This document shows positions 24,244-31,965 of a stretch of 46,890 nt of DNA, piece by piece. Within the stretch, counting starts at the first letter, position 1. The number at the start of each line of letters is the position of its first letter. The stretch lies in the IMG/VR virus record IMGVR_UViG_3300032093_000230, positions 1 to 46,890 of that record; one strand, 5' to 3'. A program made the translations under genes and the position numbers. The stretch is from a virus. Under the pieces are notes generated by a model that was not told the origin of the DNA, made no database searches, and saw nothing but the letters and a program-made list of their open reading frames with translations.

Positions 24244-25779
24244 ATGTCCCCATACATCGGAAATTACCACGTCACTGGTGATACTGCAAGTAACTTTAAA
24301 ATACTCGATGATATCTCATCATATACCGCAACGATTGATGGATCATCTTCTAGCATTGTATCGGTTGGAAATAATACGATAAAAATTCTAGAACACCGTT
24401 TTGTAACTGGGCAAAGAGTTACATATACCAATGGTGGTGGCACTAGTATTGGTGGATTAACAAGTGGAAACGCTTATTATATTATTAAGTATGATCGAGA
24501 CAACATTAGTCTGGCAGACTCTGCATCAAATGCCACGAATAATATTGTAAGAAATCTAACATTAGTCGGTACTGGTTCTGCACATACACTGAATGTTGCT
24601 TTTGATGGAGTCAATACATCATTCCGTCCTACAAGAGACAATGGAACTCATTGTAGAATCACTGATGCCGCACAACTTCAAATCTCCATTAATGGTGTTA
24701 TTCAGCAACCAAATAAATTATTATCTTTAAGTTCTGGATTTGCAATTGATGCTGGTGGTAATATTAAGTTTGCGACTGCACCGACATCATCAGAAATCTT
24801 TTGGGGATATGTGATTGCCGAATCACTGGCAACCTTTGATATTAGTGATAATAAACTTGATAATTTCTCTGGTGATGGAGTCACAACTGACTTTACACTT
24901 TCACAGTCAGTTCCCAATAGTGCAAGTGTTGTAGTCACAATTGATGGTGTTGTTCAGCACGCATCAGATAATAATGGAACTCGTGCTTATTCTGTTTATG
25001 ATACCGTACTTGCATTTACTGGTGCTCCACCAGCAGGAACTCAAATTCAAGTTCGTCACATTGGATTTTCAAGTCCAGTCAATAGTGATGTAACTTCTTT
25101 CTATGGAAGAGTTGGACCAGTTACAATTATTGAGAGTGATCCAGTTGTTGCAATTCAATCTGGTGGCCTTGGGATTGGTACGGTAAGAACCATTAACTTT
25201 GTTGGATCTGGAAATAGTATTCGTCAGGTTGGAAATACTGTTGAAGTTACTATCTCTGGTTCTGGTGGAGGTGCATCTGGTGTCATTTACAAAGAAACCT
25301 TTAATGTTAGTTCATCAAGAACAGTATTCAGTTTAACTAATTCTTATAATACTGGATATGTTGATGTATATCTGAACGGTGTTCGTTTATCTGCAACGGA
25401 CTTTACTGAAACTAATAGCACAACAATTACTCTTGCAGAACCTGCGATTGCTGGTGATATTGTAGATGTTGTCATCAATAGTTCTGTCGTTCAGAATACA
25501 ATTCTGGATTCAACAATTGATAACTTGATAATCAATACTTCATTAACTGGACAGATTGGAGGTGGTGAAGAGACTCTTGCTACTGGTAGTGGATCATTCT
25601 TGGGTGAAGTCATCAGTATGCCAACAGTGATAAGTGTAGGTGCTACTTCAACTGTTGCCCCAAAGGTAGGACATAACGTTACTTTTGTGAAATATCAAGA
25701 AGTTAAAATTGAATCTCCATATGACTTAATTCTTGATAGTGATGATTTTATAATTGATGTATATGAATTGAACATATAA
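24244..25779 (+). CDS. Multi-domain tail-fibre protein
   Basis: The protein has 511 residues. In order: an N-terminal 'MSPYIGNYHVTGDTASNF' domain, a 'RITDAAQLQISINGVIQQPN' domain related to the stand-alone protein at 19457, a second copy of that fold ('VVTIDGVVQHASDNN'), a 'FYGRVGPVTIIESDPVV' segment, a stalk with 'GSGNSIRQVGNTVEVTISG', another 'VYLNGVRLSATDF' domain, and a C-terminal module ('PYDLILDSDDFIIDVYELN'). The repeated 'xxINGVxQ/xLNGVxL' units point to internal duplication. No adhesin follows before the next late promoter. Confidence 0.75.
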   Translation: MSPYIGNYHVTGDTASNFKILDDISSYTATIDGSSSSIVSVGNNTIKILEHRFVTGQRVTYTNGGGTSIGGLTSGNAYYIIKYDRDNISLADSASNATNNIVRNLTLVGTGSAHTLNVAFDGVNTSFRPTRDNGTHCRITDAAQLQISINGVIQQPNKLLSLSSGFAIDAGGNIKFATAPTSSEIFWGYVIAESLATFDISDNKLDNFSGDGVTTDFTLSQSVPNSASVVVTIDGVVQHASDNNGTRAYSVYDTVLAFTGAPPAGTQIQVRHIGFSSPVNSDVTSFYGRVGPVTIIESDPVVAIQSGGLGIGTVRTINFVGSGNSIRQVGNTVEVTISGSGGGASGVIYKETFNVSSSRTVFSLTNSYNTGYVDVYLNGVRLSATDFTETNSTTITLAEPAIAGDIVDVVINSSVVQNTILDSTIDNLIINTSLTGQIGGGEETLATGSGSFLGEVISMPTVISVGATSTVAPKVGHNVTFVKYQEVKIESPYDLILDSDDFIIDVYELNI

Positions 25780-25782
25780 ATA
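25775..25782 (+). promoter_or_regulatory. Late promoter (-10), TATAAATA
   Basis: Perfect consensus overlapping the preceding stop codon, 27 nt before the ATG at 25810. The leader resembles those of 29139 and 31060. Confidence 0.8.
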
Positions 25783-25809
25783 CAGTTAAATTGGTACTAG
25801 GATAATTTA

Positions 25810-26595
25810 ATGTCTAGGCTTAGATCGGATCAACTAGTAAATAAAAATGCAACTGGCGCACCTGAACTAACCTATGGTGCAACAGTTCCTTCCACTGGTA
25901 CGATCTCTGGTGCTGGTAGTATTAACCTCACTGGCATTGTAACCGCCACGACTTTTAGTGGAAATCTAACTGGTAGTGCTACTGGACTATCAGGAACTCC
26001 CAATATTACTGTTGGAAATGTAACTGGAACCACTGCAACTTTCAGTGGTAATGTTTCGGTAGGTGGAACTTTAACTTATGAAGACGTAACTAATATTGAC
26101 TCGGTTGGGTTAGTCACAGCAAGGACTGGTGTTAGAGTTACTGCTGGTGGTATTGTGGTTAATTCCGGAGTCACTACCCTAACAACTCTAATTCCTGATG
26201 AGACAAGATTTAAATCAGTTGCAGAGGAGATTAAAGTAGGAACTGCAACATCAGTAACAATTGATTTTAGTGCGGGAGAAGGAAACATTGGAATTGTAAG
26301 ATCACCATCTGGTCCAATTTCCTTGCATGTAAATAATATTCCCACAACTAATTTTAGTAATAAAGTAATTAGTTTAACGGTAATTATAAATCAGGGTTCA
26401 ACTGGATATGCTTGCTCCAGTATTTTCTTCAACGGAACTCAAAGAACAATTCGTTGGGCATCTGGAACTGTATCCGCAGGTAATACTTCTTGTATTGATT
26501 ATTATAACTTTGTTGGTATAGATACTGTCGGTGATGGTGCTATAACAAGTTATACTGTCACGGGAAGCGCAAACGGAAATTATAGATTCTATTGA
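25810..26595 (+). CDS. Tail-fibre protein
   Basis: The protein has 261 residues. The anchor 'MSRLRSDQLVNKNATGAPEL' is followed by 'GIVTATTFSGNLTGSATGLS', then the 'LTYEDVTNIDSVGLVTARTG' module also in 5038, then the C-terminal domain (about 135-261) shared with 5038, 14569 and 31060. It starts the 25810-27613 pair; the glycine-rich gene begins 1 nt after its stop. Confidence 0.75.
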   Translation: MSRLRSDQLVNKNATGAPELTYGATVPSTGTISGAGSINLTGIVTATTFSGNLTGSATGLSGTPNITVGNVTGTTATFSGNVSVGGTLTYEDVTNIDSVGLVTARTGVRVTAGGIVVNSGVTTLTTLIPDETRFKSVAEEIKVGTATSVTIDFSAGEGNIGIVRSPSGPISLHVNNIPTTNFSNKVISLTVIINQGSTGYACSSIFFNGTQRTIRWASGTVSAGNTSCIDYYNFVGIDTVGDGAITSYTVTGSANGNYRFY

Positions 26596-26596
26596 T

Positions 26597-27613
26597 ATGG
26601 CACCTTTACTTTCTAGAATTGCTGACAAACTCGGAATGAGTTTTAGTTCTTCTGCTGTTTCTAGTGGTGGTTCGGCAACTGGAGGTACAATATTAACTCC
26701 AGGAAATGGGTATACTTATCATGTTTTTACTTATCCAAATTCTACTAGTTTTTCATTACCATCTCCTAAGGTTGTCAATATTTTAGTTGTTGCTGGTGGT
26801 GGAGGAGGTGGTAACTATTATGGTGCTGGCGGTGGAGCTGGCGGTGTTGTTTATGGTGCATCCAAAACTTTAGCTGCTGGAATATATCCAGTTCAAGTTG
26901 GCGCACCAGGCACAAAGGGTTATGGTCCTGTCGCAGTTGCTCCACAAGTTCCTCAGGGAAGTCCTGGTGGAAATAGTTACTTTGGAACTCCCGGAGTTCC
27001 AATATTTGGTCAACCAAACTATGTACTGGCAAAAGGTGGTGGTGGAGCTGGATCCAATTATTACGATGCTGGACCCGGTCATAATTTTGGACAACCAGGA
27101 GGATCTGGTGGTGGATCATCTGGAGGAGATCCAGCGCCTGCATCTGGTCAGGCAACACAACCAGGAACTAATCCAGCATTAACTGACTATGGAAATCCTG
27201 GTGGATTTTCTGTTCCAACTGGTGGGTATGGCACTTCTGGCGGTGGAGGCGCAGGTGCAGCTGGTGTTTCTACTCCTGGAAATGATCCTGGTGGTGGTGA
27301 TGGTGGTATTGGAGTTGCATTTGGAGATTTTCCTGGACCTATCATTGGACCGGCAATACCTGCTCCTGAACAACCTGCTTTTATTCCTGCCGTAGGCGCA
27401 TCAGGTTACTATGGTGGTGGTGGAGGAGGAGGTGTATATAGTAGCACAGGTACAAATAGAACAGGGGCTGGTGGATTAGGTGGTGGTGGTTCAGCTAGTG
27501 GAAATCCAGGAGTTTATGGAACTGGTGGTGGTGGCGCTGGAAGACATCCAAATGGTCCCGCAGGTGGTGGAAATGGTGGAGCAGGAATAGTCATCGTCAG
27601 ATATCCTTCATAA
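26597..27613 (+). CDS. Glycine-rich adhesin-like protein
   Basis: The protein has 338 residues. The anchor 'MAPLLSRIADKLGMSFSS' matches the 'SPIFSR'-type start. A single glycine-rich domain runs from 'SATGGTILTPGNGYTYHVF' to 'AGIVIVRYPS' at the end, with 'VNILVVAGGGGGGNYYGAGG' near residue 65. A segment around 250-270 ('IIGPAIPAPEQPAF') recurs in 18333 ('IIAPAIPSPERTAW'), so the distal loops are related between adhesins of different cassettes. Confidence 0.7.
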   Translation: MAPLLSRIADKLGMSFSSSAVSSGGSATGGTILTPGNGYTYHVFTYPNSTSFSLPSPKVVNILVVAGGGGGGNYYGAGGGAGGVVYGASKTLAAGIYPVQVGAPGTKGYGPVAVAPQVPQGSPGGNSYFGTPGVPIFGQPNYVLAKGGGGAGSNYYDAGPGHNFGQPGGSGGGSSGGDPAPASGQATQPGTNPALTDYGNPGGFSVPTGGYGTSGGGGAGAAGVSTPGNDPGGGDGGIGVAFGDFPGPIIGPAIPAPEQPAFIPAVGASGYYGGGGGGGVYSSTGTNRTGAGGLGGGGSASGNPGVYGTGGGGAGRHPNGPAGGGNGGAGIVIVRYPS

Positions 27614-27616
27614 GTG

Positions 27617-27625
27617 TGATATAAT
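27617..27625 (+). promoter_or_regulatory. Extended -10 host-type promoter
   Basis: TGATATAAT gives a TGn extension directly on a perfect TATAAT (27620-27625). No good -35 is seen, as is common for extended -10 promoters. Predicted start near 27632, 14 nt before the sulfotransferase ATG. Confidence 0.6.
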
Positions 27626-27645
27626 ATTATAAAATTCTATTTTCA

Positions 27646-28443
27646 ATGAGTTGTAAAAAGTATTATTTTCTTTCGGGTATGCCGAGAGCAGGAAACACTA
27701 TTTTGTCATGTATTTTAAATCAAAATAAAAAAATAGGTGTATCTGGAAATAGTTTAGTATCAGAAATTCTTTTTAAACTTGATAGTTGGAAAGATACTGA
27801 TGTAGCGTATAAAAATTTTCCAGATGAAAAATCTTATGATTCTGTGATGGAAAGTATAATATCTTCATATTATTCTAAATGGAATGTTGATTATGTTATT
27901 GATAGATCTGCTTGGGGAACTCCTGCTAATTTTTCTTTACTTCAAAAATATTGCCCAAATGAAATAAAAATAGTTTGTCTTGTTAGAAATACTCTTGATA
28001 TTTTTAAATCTTGGGTAGACTGGTCTGATAAAAATCCAAATAACTTTATTAATAGAAATACTAATAATGGAACTGTGGAACAAAAATTTGAATTTATTTT
28101 TAATCCTCATGGGCAGTTGGTTCAGCAGATATTATCCATCAATACACTTAACAAAATAGATCCACAAAATAATATTCATATACTGATTGGCTATGATGAT
28201 TTTGTGAACAATCCTCAAAAAGAAGTGGAAAGAATATATGATTTTTTAAATATCCCGCATTACAGTCATAACTATAAAAAAATAAAACAGTTAAATATTA
28301 ATGGAGTTGAATACTCTGATAATTTTCTTGGTAATAATCTTCACAAAATTGACACAAAGGGTATTCGAAAAAGGAAATATAAAGTAAATGTTTCAGATCA
28401 AATATATCATAGATGTTTAGAATTTGATTTGTTGATTAGGTAG
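27646..28443 (+). CDS. Sulfotransferase family protein
   Basis: The protein has 265 residues. The 5'-phosphosulfate-binding loop is 'SGMPRAGNTILSCILNQN' (about 10-27). The 3'-phosphate-binding segment is probably 'CLVRNTLDIFKSW' (R114, S122). A C-terminal part with 'NPQKEVERIYDFLNIP' is also typical. Such enzymes move sulfate from PAPS to a hydroxyl or amine of a sugar, lipid or protein. Cyanophage copies usually lie among fibre genes, where a surface or fibre sugar is a plausible but unproven target. It is a single-gene unit with its own host-type promoter. Confidence 0.85.
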   Translation: MSCKKYYFLSGMPRAGNTILSCILNQNKKIGVSGNSLVSEILFKLDSWKDTDVAYKNFPDEKSYDSVMESIISSYYSKWNVDYVIDRSAWGTPANFSLLQKYCPNEIKIVCLVRNTLDIFKSWVDWSDKNPNNFINRNTNNGTVEQKFEFIFNPHGQLVQQILSINTLNKIDPQNNIHILIGYDDFVNNPQKEVERIYDFLNIPHYSHNYKKIKQLNINGVEYSDNFLGNNLHKIDTKGIRKRKYKVNVSDQIYHRCLEFDLLIR

Positions 28444-28452
28444 TAATAACAA

Positions 28453-28460
28453 TATAAATA
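28453..28460 (+). promoter_or_regulatory. Late promoter (-10), TATAAATA
   Basis: Perfect consensus 14 nt before the ATG at 28475. Confidence 0.8.
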
Positions 28461-28474
28461 CCTAAAAACTTCCA

Positions 28475-29107
28475 ATGTCATTCACAAAAGTACTTGGACC
28501 TGGTATTGGTGATGGTAATCAACTGATTGTTGGTATCATTACTGCTACCGCATTTTATGGTGATGGATCAAATCTTGATGGTATAACATCTGCTGGTTTA
28601 GGAACTGCTATAAGTCAAGATCAGGCAAGTCCTCTGAGTAAAATTTATTATACAAACGAAGTTTTAAGCATCGGGCAAACATCAACTGTCACTGTTCCAG
28701 ATTCTTCAAATGTTGCATATACTCAATATGTTGATCTTGCAGTTGAAGAAGGTGCGGACTTCATAGTTTCTGATGGTGATGAATTTATTCCAGATGTTCT
28801 TGGTATTAGTACTAGCGGTATTAGTCTTCTTTCAGGAACTGGTGGAAGAGTTCGTGCAGATAACTTTACAAACAAGGTAGGAACTGGTGCTCCAAACTTT
28901 CCGAATGGATTGACAATTGGTGATGGAACTTTTGACACTGGATTTATTGAAATACAAAATGTTCTTGACGTAACCGAAGATAAGACACTTGCAGGTTCAA
29001 CATCTTCAACAGTTACGGTTGCAAGAAAATCTGTTGTTGTTGCGGATACAAAGAGTCTGATACTTGGACCTAATTGTGAATTGGTTATCAACGCCTTTCA
29101 GATATAA
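28475..29107 (+). CDS. Fibre-like protein with internal anchor motif
   Basis: The protein has 210 residues. The N-terminus 'MSFTKVLGPGIGDGNQL' leads into 'GIITATAFYGDGSNLDGITS', then a segment ending 'VSDGDEFIPDVLGIST'. Around residues 127-148 there is 'GRVRADNFTNKVGTGAPNF', which is the N-terminal anchor of the neighbouring fibre at 29139 but here sits mid-protein. The C-terminus ('KSVVVADTKSLILGPNCELV') follows the short C-terminal module plan of 8778. It could be a fusion of two once-separate proteins. Confidence 0.7.
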   Translation: MSFTKVLGPGIGDGNQLIVGIITATAFYGDGSNLDGITSAGLGTAISQDQASPLSKIYYTNEVLSIGQTSTVTVPDSSNVAYTQYVDLAVEEGADFIVSDGDEFIPDVLGISTSGISLLSGTGGRVRADNFTNKVGTGAPNFPNGLTIGDGTFDTGFIEIQNVLDVTEDKTLAGSTSSTVTVARKSVVVADTKSLILGPNCELVINAFQI

Positions 29108-29110
29108 ATA
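29103..29110 (+). promoter_or_regulatory. Late promoter (-10), TATAAATA
   Basis: Perfect consensus overlapping the preceding stop codon, 28 nt before the ATG at 29139. Confidence 0.8.
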
Positions 29111-29138
29111 CAAGTAAAATTGGTCTCGGAATAAGTTA

Positions 29139-30044
29139 ATGTCTATACTTAGAGCTGATAGTATTCGTAATAGGGAGGGTAGCGGCGCACCTAATTTCCC
29201 TAATGGTGCTACCGTTACTGGTGTTATTACTGCTACTAGTTTTGATGGAAATTTAACTGGCAATGTAACAGGAACTGTATCAGTTGCAACCAATGCACAG
29301 GGTTTAACTGGAACTCCGAATATCACTGTTGGAAACGCAACGATAACTGGTGACTTAACAGTTCAAGGAACCACTACTACTATTGATACCGTAAATCTGG
29401 TAGTAGAAGATAAGAACATTGGTATCGGAACTACAACCTCTGCATCAAATACAACGGCAGATGGTGGTGGACTAACAATTTTTGGTGGAGCAGGAGGAGA
29501 TAAGACTTTAACTTGGGAAAGAGGTAGTAGTTCTTTTGTTTATTCTGATCCTAATAAGTTCAAGGGTGTTCTAGAAACTGTTGCTGCTGCGACGACTTAT
29601 AATAGTGGAAACAATCTTGTTCTTGAATTAGATGTAAGAAACGCAACGACATATACTTACACTATTCCAACTGGTGCAAATATTGGTATTGTTTCTTTCA
29701 AGAATATGCCTGCCTTCACTGGCAATGCAAATGGAACAACCATTACTTGCATCTTTACGCAGATGTCATCAACACCAGTAGGAACTGGAAATACAACAGC
29801 AACAACTGGTATTGGAATTAACTGCACTGTGATTGGTTATGAAAATGGAGCAACAGTTGCTGGTATCTCAACCAGAGCATTAGTTGGTTCTGGAACAACT
29901 GTAACTCTATCTTCAACTCCAAATGATAGAGATTTTGTTTCGTTCTTTGTGCATTATACTGGAGGTACGAATACAACTGCAACAAGTTACCAGGTTTATG
30001 CAACAAAGAACGGGGGATTTAGACAAGGTAACGTAGGAGTCTGA
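29139..30044 (+). CDS. Tail-fibre protein
   Basis: The protein has 301 residues. The anchor 'MSILRADSIRNREGSGAPNF' is followed by a short 'GNLTGNVTGTVSVATNAQG' stalk, a 'NLVVEDKNIGIGTT' module with 'TADGGGLTIFGG' (about 88-120), and a C-terminal domain ending 'VYATKNGGFRQGN'. The last two parts match the fibre at 9446. The downstream partner is glycine-rich here but beta-helical there, so the same fibre type can precede two different adhesin folds. Confidence 0.75.
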   Translation: MSILRADSIRNREGSGAPNFPNGATVTGVITATSFDGNLTGNVTGTVSVATNAQGLTGTPNITVGNATITGDLTVQGTTTTIDTVNLVVEDKNIGIGTTTSASNTTADGGGLTIFGGAGGDKTLTWERGSSSFVYSDPNKFKGVLETVAAATTYNSGNNLVLELDVRNATTYTYTIPTGANIGIVSFKNMPAFTGNANGTTITCIFTQMSSTPVGTGNTTATTGIGINCTVIGYENGATVAGISTRALVGSGTTVTLSSTPNDRDFVSFFVHYTGGTNTTATSYQVYATKNGGFRQGNVGV

Positions 30045-30048
30045 TAGT

Positions 30049-30957
30049 ATGGCACCGATTTTTACTGGAAGAGCATTTGGGTTTGGTAGAGTTGATGCAC
30101 CCTCTGGTGGTGGTATTTTTTCCGCCTCTGGTGGTGATATTACTACATTCGGTAGTTGGAAAATACATAGCTTTGTTGTAGGTCAACCAGCACCATATTA
30201 TAATTTCCAAGTATCTAATACCGTTAGTGCAGAGTGGATTATTGTTGGTGGCGGTGGTGCTGGTGGTGGTGGTATGGGAGGCGGCGGCGGTGCCGGTGGT
30301 TATAGATCTTCAGTTCAGGGTGAAAATTCTGGTGGTGGAGCGTCTGCTGAACCAACAACAACATTTACCGCTGGTGTTACATACACCATTACTGTTGGAA
30401 CTGGGGGAATAAAAGCGACAGATAAATCCACACGAGGCGGCAATGGGAATTCCTCTTCTATTTCGGGACCTAATATTACAACTATCACTTCACCAGGTGG
30501 AGGTGGTGGAGGTGCTTATCCAGGTGTTTCAGGATTTAATGGTGGATCTGGTGGGGGTGCTGGTGGAGACGCCGGATCTAATTATGGTTCCGGAACTTCA
30601 AATCAAGGATATCGTGGTGGATCTGCTAGTGGTAGAGCTGCTGGTGGAGGAGGTGGTGCCGGTACGGCCGGTTTTGATGCATCAGGTCCAACTACTTGTG
30701 GACGTGGTGGAAATGGCGTTACATCAAGTATTACTGGAACATCAATAACAAGAGCTGGTGGTGGTGGAGGCGCAGGAGATAATTCGGATGCTGCTCTGGG
30801 TGGATCTGGGGGTGGTGGTAATGGATTTGGTGATCCTGGAGATGCAAGTCCAGGAACTCCAAACACTGGAGGTGGTGGAGGAGGACATTCTTGGAACCCT
30901 CCTGGTGTCGGTGGCGCAGGAGGTCCGGGTATTGTAATTATTAGATATACTATATAA
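30049..30957 (+). CDS. Glycine-rich adhesin-like protein
   Basis: The protein has 302 residues. The anchor 'MAPIFTGRAFGFGRVDAPS' contains the G-F-G-F/R core shared with 10416 and 31962. The domain opens with 'SASGGDITTFGSWKIHSF' and 'AEWIIVGGGGAGGGGMGGGG' and closes with 'AGGPGIVIIRYTI'. It starts 4 nt after the fibre stop and has no promoter of its own. Loop segments between glycine runs differ from those of other adhesins, as expected for receptor specificity. Confidence 0.7.
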   Translation: MAPIFTGRAFGFGRVDAPSGGGIFSASGGDITTFGSWKIHSFVVGQPAPYYNFQVSNTVSAEWIIVGGGGAGGGGMGGGGGAGGYRSSVQGENSGGGASAEPTTTFTAGVTYTITVGTGGIKATDKSTRGGNGNSSSISGPNITTITSPGGGGGGAYPGVSGFNGGSGGGAGGDAGSNYGSGTSNQGYRGGSASGRAAGGGGGAGTAGFDASGPTTCGRGGNGVTSSITGTSITRAGGGGGAGDNSDAALGGSGGGGNGFGDPGDASPGTPNTGGGGGGHSWNPPGVGGAGGPGIVIIRYTI

Positions 30958-31023
30958 AATCTAATATAACATTCTAAACAAGAGTGTTTATGATATAAAC
31001 TCATACAACTAACTTCATTGTAT

Positions 31024-31031
31024 AATAAATA
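31024..31031 (+). promoter_or_regulatory. Late promoter (-10), AATAAATA
   Basis: The element lies 28 nt before the ATG at 31060 and overlaps a TATAAT. The 66 nt before it (30958-31023) hold only a weak imperfect hairpin (ACATTCT/AGAGTGT at 30969-30987). Confidence 0.7.
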
Positions 31032-31059
31032 CAGATAATACTGGTAGAAGGATAGTTTA

Positions 31060-31965
31060 ATGTCCAGGATTAGAGCTGATAAACTTGTTGATAGATTAGG
31101 AACTGGTGGACCTAGATTTCCAAATGGTATTGCCGATGGGTTTAGTGTCACTGGTGTTGTAACTGCTACTAGTTTCACTGGCGATGTAACTGGTAATGTA
31201 ACTGGAACTCTCGCAGGCAATGTATCTGGTAATGTCACAGGTAATGTAACTGGAAACCTCACAGGTAATGTAACTGGCAACGCTACCGGACTTTCTGGAT
31301 CTCCAAATATTACAGTAGGAAATATCACAGGATCGGCAGCAACATTTACAAATTTGACTGTAAATGGTACTCAAACTATAATCAATACAACCAATTTAGA
31401 AATCACAGATCCATTAGTTGGCATTGGTTCTGGAAATACAACTGATGCACAAGCAGATGGTGATGGTATTCAGATTTATGGTACAACAAATAAAACACTA
31501 ACTTATAATAATACTAAAAAAGGATTTGAAACTAATGTTGCTTGGGCAACTACTGAAACTAGATTTATCAGTGTTGCAGAAAAGCATATAATTACAAATG
31601 GAAATACAGTTACTTTAACTTACAACGGAGCATCATCAAACATTGGATTAACAACTAATCCAACAGGAGATATTACACTCGCAGTTGTTGGCATTCCAAC
31701 TTCAAGTGATTTTGATAGTCATACAATCACTTTCAATGTATTTGTAAATCAGACAGGCACGGCAAGATCTTGTACTGCTGTTACTCTTAATGGATTTAAT
31801 GCTACCATTCGTTGGGCTGGTGGTTCATTAGCAAATGCAATCTCTGGTGTAACAACTACAAGTGGAATGGATATTTATAGTTTCACTGGTATTAATACTG
31901 TTGGTTCTGCAAGTACAACAGCAAATTATTACTTGATGGGTGTAGTTAATGGAGGTTACAGATGA
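31060..31965 (+). CDS. Tail-fibre protein
   Basis: The protein has 301 residues. The anchor 'MSRIRADKLVDRLGTGGPRF' is followed by the longest 'GNVTGN' stalk in the window (about 45-75), a module with 'LEITDPLVGIGSGNTTDAQA', and the C-terminal domain (about 165-301) shared with 5038, 14569 and 25810, ending 'YYLMGVVNGGYR'. Its stop overlaps the start of the glycine-rich gene by 4 nt (ATGA). Confidence 0.75.
   Translation: MSRIRADKLVDRLGTGGPRFPNGIADGFSVTGVVTATSFTGDVTGNVTGTLAGNVSGNVTGNVTGNLTGNVTGNATGLSGSPNITVGNITGSAATFTNLTVNGTQTIINTTNLEITDPLVGIGSGNTTDAQADGDGIQIYGTTNKTLTYNNTKKGFETNVAWATTETRFISVAEKHIITNGNTVTLTYNGASSNIGLTTNPTGDITLAVVGIPTSSDFDSHTITFNVFVNQTGTARSCTAVTLNGFNATIRWAGGSLANAISGVTTTSGMDIYSFTGINTVGSASTTANYYLMGVVNGGYR

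Noticed and set aside
30603-31328. Long minus-strand frame (241 codons), Pro-rich
   Set aside because: It is the antisense of glycine codons (GGN read as NCC, proline) across two plus-strand genes and an intergenic promoter. Other Pro-rich antisense frames at 16893-17102 and 19019-19327 have the same cause.
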